Source: SXOA01 sp046593355 (lineage in GTDB: Bacteria > Planctomycetota > Planctomycetia > Pirellulales > Pirellulaceae). Taken from it: DNA of 14,403 nucleotides. Positions 6,254 through 14,094 of this stretch are shown here, piece after piece. The notes under the pieces were generated by a model that saw only the letters and a program-made list of their open reading frames with translations, ran no database searches and was not told the origin of the DNA. The position numbers were made by a program, and so were the translations under genes. Position 1 is the stretch's first letter. The number at the start of each line of letters is the position of its first letter. The stretch lies in NCBI GenBank assembly GCA_046593355.1, contig JBKJNY010000178.1, positions 1 to 14,403 on the forward strand, written 5' to 3'.

Positions 6254-8265
6254 CGACCCTTCCCAATCTTCGCCCGCCGCAAGACGACTTCAATCGCTAC
6301 GAGCGCCCCGGAGCCTGGGCCTGCGGCCGCGCCTGCGAAGGTCGCCGCTGCGTACGCGGGCCATCCCCGTCTGGCCGCTGCCTGGAAACTGATGAGCCGT
6401 GCGTACCACAGCGGAGTCTCCGCTCGCGGCGACTGATTTTCGTCTTTGCCTGCACCATCCTCAGTCTGGCGGCACTGCTGGTGATGCTCTCGAAGGCGTG
6501 CTGGATGGAAGTCTTCGCGCCCGGGCCGCTGACATTGAAGCATGCCCAAATCCTGAGCAAGAACAGCACTTCCAATCGCTGCGCCGCTTGCCATGAAGCG
6601 GGAGACAAGACGGTCGGCGAATGGGCACTGCACCTGGTCGGAGGAAGCTCTCTGCAAACGCCCCAGAGCACGCTCTGTCTGAAGTGCCACGAAAAGGGAC
6701 TCGACTCCGCACACGCCCTGCTGCCGCACGGAGTTTCGCCGAAGCGGTTGGCGAAGCATACTTCGGAAGTTGCCGGCAAAGGAAGCGGCCGAGCTTGGAC
6801 CAGCGTCGTCTCGATTCCCAAGAACAAACAGGGTGAAATCGGCTGTGCGGCTTGTCACCGGGAACATCATGGCAGGGATCACGACCTGGCGGCTCTCAGC
6901 AATCAGCAGTGCCAGGCTTGCCACACCAAGAACTTCCACGGCTTTGCCAGTGGGCACCCCGAGTTCACGAGCTGGCCCTTCGAGAAGCGAAGCCCGATTG
7001 CCTTCGACCACGCAGGGCACAAGGCAAAACACTTCCCCGCCGGTAAGCAGGAGTTCCGCTGCCAGACATGCCACGTCGACGATGAGCGCCGAGATGTCAA
7101 ACTGCTGGCCGGCTTTCAAACTGCGTGCGCTTCCTGCCACGAGCCGAAAATCCAGCAGAGCGGCGAAGCAGGCTTCCAACTTTTCGCTCTGCCTGGAATG
7201 AACGTGGCCGCGCTCACCGATGCTGGACTGAATATTGGCCAGTGGCCCGAAGGCATCTCTAGCGACTTTGACGGCGTCATTCCGCCGGCGATGGCGCTGC
7301 TGCTTTCCGCCAATGAGCAGACGGCAAAAGCATTGGCGAAGATTCCGAGGGGCGATTTATCCGCGGTGGATGCGGCGAGCAAAGAGCAGCTTTCCGCCGC
7401 GGCCGAAGTGGCGCTGGCAAGCAAGAGGCTGCTGCATGATTTGGCGACCGAGGGTGAGGCGGCGTTCATGCGGAAATTGAACCTGGGCTCGCAAGAAGCC
7501 GCGCAGCTCTGGGCTCACCTGTCGCAGGACGTACTGCGGGCCGCTCAAGCTGCCTGGCTGCCGAAGCTGGAAGAAGAGATGGCTCTGCTCCGTGAAGGCC
7601 AGCCGCTGCCGCCGCATAGCGCCGCTTCATTGCCCTCAGCCGTCATCCAGGAGCCGAAGTCCACTGCCAAGCAGTCAACCGAAGGAGACAATCTGCTGGT
7701 TCCTGAGACTTCCAAAGCCAGCAGTGATGATGACTTGCTCGGCGGCCCATCCGAGCCAAAGCCGACAGACGCTCCGACCATTTCCTCCTCGCAACCCACT
7801 CCGCATCGCTCCTTCTCTGGCTGGCAGCGCAGTGACGTCGGCTTCGTTATCGCCTGGCGTCCCTCCGGCCACGCCGACCCGTTGCTCAAGGCGTGGATAG
7901 ATCTCTCGCTGCAGAACAATATCAGAGGCTTTTCCGCGACCACCGCTCTCCGCGACAGCCTCAACAAACCGGGCTCCATTGGCTACTGTACACAGTGCCA
8001 TAGCATCGACCGAAACGACCCTTCCGCGAGTCTGACGATTCACTGGCATTCCGCCAACCGCGAGCCCGCCACTAAATCCTTCACCAAGTTCTCTCATCGT
8101 CCTCATCTCACCCAGCCGCAACTCGCGGACTGCACCCACTGCCACGAGGTGTCTTCTACCGGTTTCGCCCCGCTCTCCAAATCCGCCTGCGCCTCCTGCC
8201 ACACCGCCGCCGCCGCGGGGGACCAGTGCCTCAAGTGCCATAACTACCACGTCTCGCAGCGGTAG
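6250..8265 (+). CDS. Membrane-anchored decahaem cytochrome c with a cytoplasmic cysteine-rich N-terminus
   Basis: The 671-residue product has ten CxxCH haem c sites, with first cysteines at 111, 143, 199, 221, 271, 293, 580, 628, 647 and 660. They form a group of six and a group of four, separated by about 285 residues without haem. That gap includes a helical Ala/Glu/Leu-rich part (about 330-450) and a Ser/Pro/Asp-rich linker (about 455-523). One membrane helix at 61-81, preceded by arginines, anchors the protein with the haem domains outside, where c-type haem is attached. The 60-residue cytoplasmic N-terminus holds Cys25, 29, 34, 44 and 51 in a CGRAC-x4-C-x9-C-x6-C pattern that could bind a metal or Fe-S cluster. 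The start was chosen at the ATGA overlap with the cytochrome b stop, with GGAGGG five bases upstream; the frame stays open further upstream but inside the previous gene. Likely role: periplasmic electron storage or transfer for the complex. Donor or acceptor is unknown. Confidence 0.88.
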   Translation: MTTLPNLRPPQDDFNRYERPGAWACGRACEGRRCVRGPSPSGRCLETDEPCVPQRSLRSRRLIFVFACTILSLAALLVMLSKACWMEVFAPGPLTLKHAQILSKNSTSNRCAACHEAGDKTVGEWALHLVGGSSLQTPQSTLCLKCHEKGLDSAHALLPHGVSPKRLAKHTSEVAGKGSGRAWTSVVSIPKNKQGEIGCAACHREHHGRDHDLAALSNQQCQACHTKNFHGFASGHPEFTSWPFEKRSPIAFDHAGHKAKHFPAGKQEFRCQTCHVDDERRDVKLLAGFQTACASCHEPKIQQSGEAGFQLFALPGMNVAALTDAGLNIGQWPEGISSDFDGVIPPAMALLLSANEQTAKALAKIPRGDLSAVDAASKEQLSAAAEVALASKRLLHDLATEGEAAFMRKLNLGSQEAAQLWAHLSQDVLRAAQAAWLPKLEEEMALLREGQPLPPHSAASLPSAVIQEPKSTAKQSTEGDNLLVPETSKASSDDDLLGGPSEPKPTDAPTISSSQPTPHRSFSGWQRSDVGFVIAWRPSGHADPLLKAWIDLSLQNNIRGFSATTALRDSLNKPGSIGYCTQCHSIDRNDPSASLTIHWHSANREPATKSFTKFSHRPHLTQPQLADCTHCHEVSSTGFAPLSKSACASCHTAAAAGDQCLKCHNYHVSQR

Positions 8266-8337
8266 TCTCGCCAACTAATCCAGTAGCATTCCCGGCCCCC
8301 AGCCGATAAGATAAACAGCCGTAGATGCGTTTCCCTA
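8266..8337. other. Short spacer after the redox operon
   Basis: The 72 bases between the cytochrome c stop codon and the nested-hairpin repeat contain no hairpin followed by a T-run and no open frame of note. Transcription may therefore end at or within the hairpin repeat that follows. No promoter for the DUF1501 gene is evident. Confidence 0.4.
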
Positions 8338-8407
8338 AGTAGCCTGCACACTCCGTGTGCAGGCCCGCATTTGACCAATACTGCGCTCACGGAGTGAGCG
8401 GACTACT
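8338..8407. repeat. Nested double-hairpin repeat (REP/BIME-like)
   Basis: Two perfect hairpins sit inside a shorter outer inverted repeat. Hairpin 1 (8342-8364) has a 10-bp stem, GCCTGCACAC with GTGTGCAGGC, around TCC. Hairpin 2 (8384-8400) has a 7-bp stem, CGCTCAC with GTGAGCG, around GGA. The outer arms are AGTAG (8338-8342) and CTACT (8403-8407). The loops TCC and GGA are complementary to each other. This layout resembles bacterial REP/BIME elements spread by RAYT transposases, and I recall GCTCACGGAGTGAGC-type palindromes as frequent in planctomycete intergenic DNA. It ends 16 bases before the DUF1501 start and could act as a terminator, an mRNA stabiliser or a translational block. Only one copy is in the window, so repetitiveness is inferred. 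Confidence 0.65.
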
Positions 8408-8423
8408 ATTCGAGACCCTCCTC

Positions 8424-9758
8424 ATGTTTTCCCGTCGCGACTGCCTCCAGTTCGGCCTCGGCTCACTCCTTGGCGGCGGCCTGGTCAGTGCCCTCCGCCT
8501 CCGGGCCGAAGCTGCTGAATCCGACGCGAAGCCCGGAAAAGATGGCATCAAGGCCAAGGCCAAAAGCTGCATCTTGATTTGGATGGACGGCGGTCCCAGC
8601 CATTTCGAGACCTTCGATCCCAAGCCCGACGCCCCGACTGAAATCCGCGGCGACTTCTCCACCATCCCCACCAAGGTTTCCGGCGTCGAGTTCAGCCAGC
8701 ACATGACCCGCCTGGCCGGCAGCCTGGACAAGTTCGCCATCATCCGCTCCATCCGCCACGACCAGGGGAACCACGGGGCCGGCAACCATTACATGATGAC
8801 CGGGGCCCCGCCTCGCATCCCCGTCGGCTGCGGGGCGTTCGTCAGTTTTCATCCCAGCATGGGAAGCGTCACCGCCCACGAGCTGGGCAAGGACAACGGC
8901 CTTCCCGCGTATTTCTCCATCCCCTCGATGTCCCGCTCCGGCGGCCCGAATTTCCTGGGGGCCAAGTACGCCCCCTTCGTCGTCGACGGCGACCCGAACA
9001 ACCAGAACTTTCGCGTCCGCGACGTCGCCCTCCCCCACGGCCTCACCGAGGGCCGCTTCAGCAGCCGCACCGACCTCAAAAAGCTGGTCGATAAAATCGA
9101 GCGCTACAACGACCCTTCCTCCGGCGACCCCGTCACCGGCTTTGACGAGTACTACCGCCAGGGGTACGACCTCGTCACCTCCAAGCAGGCCCAGGCCGCG
9201 TTCGATATCCACAGCGAGCCCGAGAAAGTCCGGGCCGCCTACGGCCGCAACGGCTTCGGCCAGCGGGCCCTCCTCGCCCGCCGCCTCGTCCAGGCCGGCG
9301 TCCCCTTCGTCACCATCAACGACGGCGGCTGGGACCATCACTCCGACATCTTCGGCGCGTGCTCCAAACGGCTGCCGGAATGGGACAACACGGTGGCCAC
9401 GCTCATCAGCGACCTGGCGGACCACGGCCTGCTAGAATCCACGCTCGTCGTCGCCCTCGGCGAATTCGGCCGCACCCCCGCCATCAGCAAACTCTCCGGC
9501 GAAAACAAACCGGGCCGCGACCACTGGGCCAACGCCATGTCCGTCCTGATGGCCGGCGGCGGCACCCCCGGCGGCATCGTCGTCGGCGCCACCGACCGCA
9601 AAGGCTACGCCGCCGACACCCGCGTCCTCTCCCCCGAAAACTTCGTCAGCACCATCTACACCAAGCTCGGCATCAACCCCGACAAAATGCTCTTCACCCC
9701 TCAGGGCCGCCCAACGCACCTCGTCAGCGACCCGGCGGTGATTCGGGAATTGATGTAG
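8424..9758 (+). CDS. DUF1501 family protein with Tat signal (alkaline-phosphatase/sulfatase-like fold)
   Basis: The 444-residue protein starts with a twin-arginine signal (SRRDCLQF at 3-10, then a Gly/Leu-rich hydrophobic stretch and an AEA site near 28-30), so it should be exported folded. Its body matches DUF1501, an abundant planctomycete family related to alkaline phosphatases and sulfatases. The landmarks are WMDGG at 53-57 with His60, NDGGWDHH at 299-306, GEFGRTP at 346-352 and GRDHW at 364-368. The conserved Asp and His residues suggest a metal site, but the substrate of the family is not established. I chose the ATG at 8424 because the Tat motif begins there; an in-frame GTG at 8355 lies inside a hairpin stem. 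No Shine-Dalgarno sequence is visible. DUF1501 genes are usually next to a DUF1549/DUF1553 partner, and none is present here. Length is typical, and high use of C-ending codons suggests a long-resident gene. Confidence 0.92.
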   Translation: MFSRRDCLQFGLGSLLGGGLVSALRLRAEAAESDAKPGKDGIKAKAKSCILIWMDGGPSHFETFDPKPDAPTEIRGDFSTIPTKVSGVEFSQHMTRLAGSLDKFAIIRSIRHDQGNHGAGNHYMMTGAPPRIPVGCGAFVSFHPSMGSVTAHELGKDNGLPAYFSIPSMSRSGGPNFLGAKYAPFVVDGDPNNQNFRVRDVALPHGLTEGRFSSRTDLKKLVDKIERYNDPSSGDPVTGFDEYYRQGYDLVTSKQAQAAFDIHSEPEKVRAAYGRNGFGQRALLARRLVQAGVPFVTINDGGWDHHSDIFGACSKRLPEWDNTVATLISDLADHGLLESTLVVALGEFGRTPAISKLSGENKPGRDHWANAMSVLMAGGGTPGGIVVGATDRKGYAADTRVLSPENFVSTIYTKLGINPDKMLFTPQGRPTHLVSDPAVIRELM

Positions 9759-9762
9759 TCAT

Positions 9763-9867
9763 GTTCGCCAGGCGGCGGAATTGGCCAATACGGAAGAGGA
9801 CATCCGCAGCGCTGTCGTCACGCAACTGGCCTTTGTCGAGCAGACGCGGGATCGGCGAACGGCCTGA
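9763..9867 (+). pseudogene. Possible C-terminal remnant of an unidentified gene
   Basis: In the gap after the DUF1501 stop, one plus-strand frame reads 34 sense codons and then TGA, with protein-like composition: alternating acidic and aliphatic residues (ELANTEEDIRSAVVTQLAF) and a charged end (EQTRDRRTA). It has no ATG or GTG start; the only candidate is a TTG at 9781 without a ribosome-binding site. An in-frame stop lies at 9751-9753. It could be the tail of a gene deleted when the neighbouring restriction-modification gene arrived, or chance. I do not recognise the family. Confidence 0.25.
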
Positions 9868-9941
9868 TTCCACACCTGGGAACAAGGATGTAGTATCCTT
9901 CCAGTGGCGGCTAATCTGACTTTCAGCATGAGAACGGACTC

Positions 9942-12900
9942 TTGAGCACTCCCCACGAACACCGAAAGCACGAAGTTTCTTTCTGCGCCGATGTCAAGTC
10001 CTGGGCGGAGTCGCTGATCGCACGCCATCCGGAATGGCCGTTTGGCGATGTTACGATCGAGGAGTACGGGAAAGGGAATTCCAAACGCCAGGATTTGCGG
10101 ATTATCGACAAGCGCAGCCGCACGCCGCTCCTCTCGGGCGAGGCGAAAATGCCGGGAACTCCCGAGGGACGAAGTCCCTATGATCCGGCGCTCATGCAGG
10201 ACGCGCACAATAAGGCCGATAATATCCAGTCCAAGTTCTTTTTCACTTGGAACGTCAACAAATTCGTGCTGTTTGACCGCAGCCAGTGGCAGCGGCCCAT
10301 GATTGATCGGCGGGTCAAGGAATGGGATTTGGGGCTCGGTCTGACAACTTCCGGACAATGCGTTTTGCCGGAGATTCAGGCCAAGATTCGCGACGGGTTC
10401 CTGCCTCTGTTCCTCGCCGAATTCGCGGCGATCGTTTCCGGACAGAAACCTGATTGGGGGATGCCGGCGGACGAGATTTTCATCCGCTCGCTGGAAAGCC
10501 ACTTGGACTGGCCCATTCAGGGAACTCGCGACTACCTGGCGGAGAGCTGCCGTGGGAACAAAGCCTTTGCCGAGCGGTTTCAGAGCTGGCTGTCGGAAGA
10601 AATGCAGTGGACGTTCGACCCTGAGAACGATGACGATTGGCGAAAGATCCTGCACCGCGCCGCCAGTACGTTGTGCTACATATTCTCCAATCGCGCCATC
10701 TTTTACGATGCGATCCGCGCGAAATATCCCACCGACCTCGCCAAACTGGAAATGCCTCCAACCGGTTGGAACGAACACCGAATTTATCGGCATTTTCGCA
10801 AGTACTTTGAAAAGGCCGTCCAGGTTTCCGGCGATTACGAGCCGGTGTTCTATCCGGACGTGGACGACTGGGCGGGCGCACTGGTGTTCGCATCGCCGCA
10901 TTCCAGCGAGGGATGGAAGGGGCTGCTCGCCAACCTGGATCAATACAATTTTCGCGAAATACCCCACGACGTAGTCGGGGGAATCTTTCAGAAGTTGATC
11001 GCCCCCGAGGAGCGCCAGAAGTTCGGGCAATACTTCACCCACGAGGACATCGTGGACGTCATCAACGCCTTTTGCATCCGCCGCGCTGGTGATGTCGTCT
11101 TGGATCCTTCCTGCGGCTCGGGGAGTTTCCTAGTCAGGGCTTACCATCGCAAAGCCTGGCTCAGCGAACAGAAGCGCGGTGGTCGGCGAATGCAGGACCA
11201 TTCGAAATCGCACCAAGACTTGCTGCGGGAAATTTTTGGCTGTGACATTGCCCTGTTTCCCGCCCACTTGGCGACGCTCAATCTTGCCTCGCGGCAGATT
11301 CTGGATGAGGAAAACTATCCCCTGATCCGCCGTGGAAATTTTTTTGAGGTTGCCGAAAACACGGAGGCGTTCTGCAGGATACCCGTTTCGGCGGGCAACG
11401 GCGAACGAGTGCCGCAGGACATCGCGATGCCTGTTTTGGACGCGGTCATCGGCAATCCTCCGTACGTGCGTCAGGAACTTGTTCCGCGCCGAGTCAATCT
11501 CCGCAAGATGGCGGGAGAAACCAAAGCATCCTTTGAGAGCCGCCTCAAGAACTCCAAGGAGCACCTGCAATCTTTGGTTCAGGAATTCTGGTCGGGGTTG
11601 AAGCTCTCGGGCCGAAGCGACCTGCATTGTTACTTCTGGCCGATAGCCGCCAAGTTTCTTAACGAGGGGGGCTATTTTGGCTTTCTGACGAGCTCCAGTT
11701 GGCTCGATGTGGAATATGGTTTTGAGTTGCAGGCCTGGATACTGAAGAATTTTAAGTTGATTGCCGTCATGGAGAGTTTGGATGAGCCCTGGTTCGAGGA
11801 TGCGCGGGTCAAGACCTGCGTAACCATCTTGCAGCGCTGCACCGCGCCGGAATTGCGAGAAAATAACACCGTCCGATTCGTACGCTTCAACAAGCCGCTT
11901 AAGGAGATTCTCGGCGAGCGAAAAGCGGGGGACGAAACGTCGCGGCAAGACGCAGCTAATGAGTTGCGAGTTCACATTGAAAAACGAACTGGCGACTATT
12001 CGGACGATCAGCTCCGAATTGTTTGCATCAGGCAAGGTGATCTCTGGGAAGAAGGGGTACAAGCGGGGAAAATTCTATCGGTTGGGACGGGAACGGATAA
12101 CGACGAAGAGGACGAGCCTGCAGAAGAGGATGCTTCTCCGCTTGAGGAAGTTCGGAACGGCCACGGCGAGTACGTGGCTGGAAAGTGGGGCCGCTTCGTG
12201 CGAGCACCCGATCTCTATTTTCGTCTGATGAAGGATTACAAAGACCGATTTGTCAGGCTTGGTGAGATTGCAGACATTCGGTTCGGAGTAAAGAGCGGGT
12301 GCGATGCTTTCTTTATGCCGCGGGACGTGACGGACAGCATCTTGAAGGACGTGAAAGGCGGGATGCTCTGGAACAATGTCGGCTTGATGACCTCTTGCGA
12401 TATCAAGGAAGTGCGCAGCGGAAAGGTTCGGATTATCAAGGCGGGGGACAACACGCTCCACCCGGTTGAACGGAAGTATTTGCGGCCCGAAGTACACAGC
12501 CTGATGGCAGTGGACCGCCCGACGATTCGGGCGAAAGACTTGAACCGCGTTGTCCTGTGGGTCGGGGACAAGCTACGCGACCTGGCCGGCACCTACGTCG
12601 CCAAGTACATCCGGTGGGGAGAGAAGCAGACTTTTCCCTCCAAGAAATCCAAGGCAGTTCCAGTGCCGGAGCGCAGCACCTGCGCGGCGCGGTCACTTTG
12701 GTATGACTTAACCGGCGTGGAAGTCGGCACGGCGTTTTGGCCAATGGCACAGCAATATCGCCACATTATCCCTGCAAATCCCGAACGTTTGGTATGCAAT
12801 CACAATCTTTTTTATCTGGAGGCGCGCCAGCCTTCCGCAATTGAACCTGAGCTGCTGACGGCAGTTCTCAATAGCACGCTGTTGGCCCTATTTAAGACCT

Positions 12901-13769
12901 ATTATGGGCGCTACGCGGGGACGGAAGGGAACCTCAAGACTGAGGTCGTTGACGTAAAACTATTGCCAGTTCCGCGGATTGAAGGGATGCCGAAGAAACT
13001 GGCCGCCAAGATTCTCACCGCGTTCCGCTCGATGCAATCGCGCAGCGCGGGGCACCTGGTAGAGGATGCGTTCATGGATTGCCATACCATCGAGCATGTC
13101 CGTGAGCTTGCCCAACGCCCGCTCGGAAAGAGTACGGAATTGGCCCAAGCGGATCGGCGGCAGCTTGATGAAGCGGTCCTGGAACTCATCGGGATTGAGG
13201 ATTCCAAGCAACTGCGAAAAACACTGGACGAATTGCACCTGGAAACTGCACGCCACTATCGGCAAGTCCGCATTATGGAAGTTCAGAAGCAGGTACAGCG
13301 CGCTGGCGGCAGCAGCCGCAAGCTAACGGCGAAAGACATCGCGGCGAGCATTTGGGACACGCTGCCGCCGGAAGAAACCAGCCAGCCGATTTTGACGGAG
13401 CTCCTGAAAGAATTTAGGGCAACCCAAGTCGTTGATATCCCCGATGGACTTCCCAAAGCGCTTGGAGGCAAACATATGTTTTCTCCCGCGGGAGTCGATT
13501 TCAAGCAGGGGAAAGAAATCGTTCATGCGACCTATTCCCACGTTGAGCAGGCGGCGCTTGTGGCGATATTGGCAGAACGTGGCGTCCGCGGTGCCACGAA
13601 AGTTCCGACTGCCGTGGACGATTGCAAAACGTGCGGAAAAGATTTGCAGCGAAAGATCGCCAGTGCTGCAAGTCGTTTCGAGAAGATCGCTGCTGCTCGT
13701 AGCGGCTCCGATGTGATGCGTAACGATATTGTTGCACTGCTTGTATCGTGGTCCTTGCATGGACGCTGA
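9942..13769 (+). CDS. Type IIG restriction-modification enzyme (nuclease plus N6-adenine DNA methyltransferase)
   Basis: This 1275-residue protein combines cutting, methylation and recognition in one chain. The N-terminus carries a PD-(D/E)xK-like nuclease site with Asp51 and E67-A-K69. A helical connector leads to the methyltransferase, with motif X-like FGQYFT at 361-366, the SAM-binding motif DPSCGSGSF at 388-396 and the catalytic NPPY at 505-508, the signature of N6-adenine methylation. An acidic linker (about 719-740) precedes a TaqI/Eco57I-like target-recognition region (from about 770, with CNHNLF at 952-957 and the usual 'LLPVPRI' end). A helical extension with a CxxC pair follows. 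The recognition sequence cannot be read from the protein. The first usable start in frame is TTG at 9942, one base before the stop of a five-codon ATG frame (9928-9945); an in-frame stop lies at 9912. Lower GC and repeat-rich flanks suggest horizontal acquisition as a phage-defence gene. DISARM or BREX methylases are alternatives, but they lack the nuclease site and no partner genes are visible. Confidence 0.88.
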   Translation: MSTPHEHRKHEVSFCADVKSWAESLIARHPEWPFGDVTIEEYGKGNSKRQDLRIIDKRSRTPLLSGEAKMPGTPEGRSPYDPALMQDAHNKADNIQSKFFFTWNVNKFVLFDRSQWQRPMIDRRVKEWDLGLGLTTSGQCVLPEIQAKIRDGFLPLFLAEFAAIVSGQKPDWGMPADEIFIRSLESHLDWPIQGTRDYLAESCRGNKAFAERFQSWLSEEMQWTFDPENDDDWRKILHRAASTLCYIFSNRAIFYDAIRAKYPTDLAKLEMPPTGWNEHRIYRHFRKYFEKAVQVSGDYEPVFYPDVDDWAGALVFASPHSSEGWKGLLANLDQYNFREIPHDVVGGIFQKLIAPEERQKFGQYFTHEDIVDVINAFCIRRAGDVVLDPSCGSGSFLVRAYHRKAWLSEQKRGGRRMQDHSKSHQDLLREIFGCDIALFPAHLATLNLASRQILDEENYPLIRRGNFFEVAENTEAFCRIPVSAGNGERVPQDIAMPVLDAVIGNPPYVRQELVPRRVNLRKMAGETKASFESRLKNSKEHLQSLVQEFWSGLKLSGRSDLHCYFWPIAAKFLNEGGYFGFLTSSSWLDVEYGFELQAWILKNFKLIAVMESLDEPWFEDARVKTCVTILQRCTAPELRENNTVRFVRFNKPLKEILGERKAGDETSRQDAANELRVHIEKRTGDYSDDQLRIVCIRQGDLWEEGVQAGKILSVGTGTDNDEEDEPAEEDASPLEEVRNGHGEYVAGKWGRFVRAPDLYFRLMKDYKDRFVRLGEIADIRFGVKSGCDAFFMPRDVTDSILKDVKGGMLWNNVGLMTSCDIKEVRSGKVRIIKAGDNTLHPVERKYLRPEVHSLMAVDRPTIRAKDLNRVVLWVGDKLRDLAGTYVAKYIRWGEKQTFPSKKSKAVPVPERSTCAARSLWYDLTGVEVGTAFWPMAQQYRHIIPANPERLVCNHNLFYLEARQPSAIEPELLTAVLNSTLLALFKTYYGRYAGTEGNLKTEVVDVKLLPVPRIEGMPKKLAAKILTAFRSMQSRSAGHLVEDAFMDCHTIEHVRELAQRPLGKSTELAQADRRQLDEAVLELIGIEDSKQLRKTLDELHLETARHYRQVRIMEVQKQVQRAGGSSRKLTAKDIAASIWDTLPPEETSQPILTELLKEFRATQVVDIPDGLPKALGGKHMFSPAGVDFKQGKEIVHATYSHVEQAALVAILAERGVRGATKVPTAVDDCKTCGKDLQRKIASAASRFEKIAAARSGSDVMRNDIVALLVSWSLHGR

Positions 13770-13930
13770 CGCTTCAAAGGCTTGTCGGGCGCGGGTTCTG
13801 ACGCCGCCAAGGCGACTGACCGCTGGATTCCTCTTCTGACCGCCGGGAGACAATCGGTCCGCCTCGCCGGAGAGGCCTGCGATCCGCGCCAAACCGCAGC
13901 GGAGATTCCAAGAATTTTTCGGGGAAGGAC

Positions 13931-13958
13931 TTGCCAAACGCTTTGGATAGTGTACAAT
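13931..13958 (+). promoter_or_regulatory. Sigma-70-like promoter candidate
   Basis: TTGCCA at 13931-13936 and TACAAT at 13953-13958 match the -35 and -10 consensus at five of six positions each, with a 16-base spacer. A small inverted repeat (13946-13968) overlaps the -10. Downstream are GGAG at 13991-13994 and a GTG at 14004 opening a 41-codon frame, but no recognisable gene. It might drive a small RNA or a gene beyond the window. Chance is also possible in a sequence of this length. Confidence 0.3.
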
Positions 13959-14063
13959 TGAGACTATCGGGGCCGGCGGGAATCCGGCGAGGAGTTTTGA
14001 CAAGTGAAACGGATGGGATTGCGGATTGAGGGGAGAGGCTGCGCGCCGGGGGCGAGAAGGAAG

Positions 14064-14094
14064 GGATTTGAGATTTTGGATTTGAGATTTGAGA
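14064..14094 (+). repeat. 14-bp tandem repeat of a dispersed planctomycete type
   Basis: The unit GGATTTGAGATTTT (14064-14077) is followed directly by GGATTTGAGATTTG (14078-14091) and then AGA. The two units differ at the last base only. Read on the minus strand it gives peptides rich in 'LKSQIQN'-like residues, which I recall as common in spurious small proteins predicted from planctomycete genomes, so it is probably a copy of a dispersed repeat. Only one array is visible here. Confidence 0.6.

Noticed and set aside
6211..7179. Minus-strand open frame of 322 codons
   Set aside because: It is antisense to the cytochrome c gene, where the CxxCH sites define the coding frame.
8463..9425. Minus-strand open frame of 320 codons
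   Set aside because: It is antisense to DUF1501, with a Gly/Ala/Val/Asp-rich translation typical of the complement of a GC-rich gene.
9759..11042. Minus-strand open frame of 427 codons
   Set aside because: It overlaps the nuclease part of the restriction enzyme on the other strand and has no recognisable domain.
9942..13769. DISARM or BREX methyltransferase
   Set aside because: The N-terminal PD-(D/E)xK site and the lack of neighbouring helicase, DUF1998 or phospholipase-D genes favour a stand-alone type IIG enzyme, although genes beyond the window cannot be seen.
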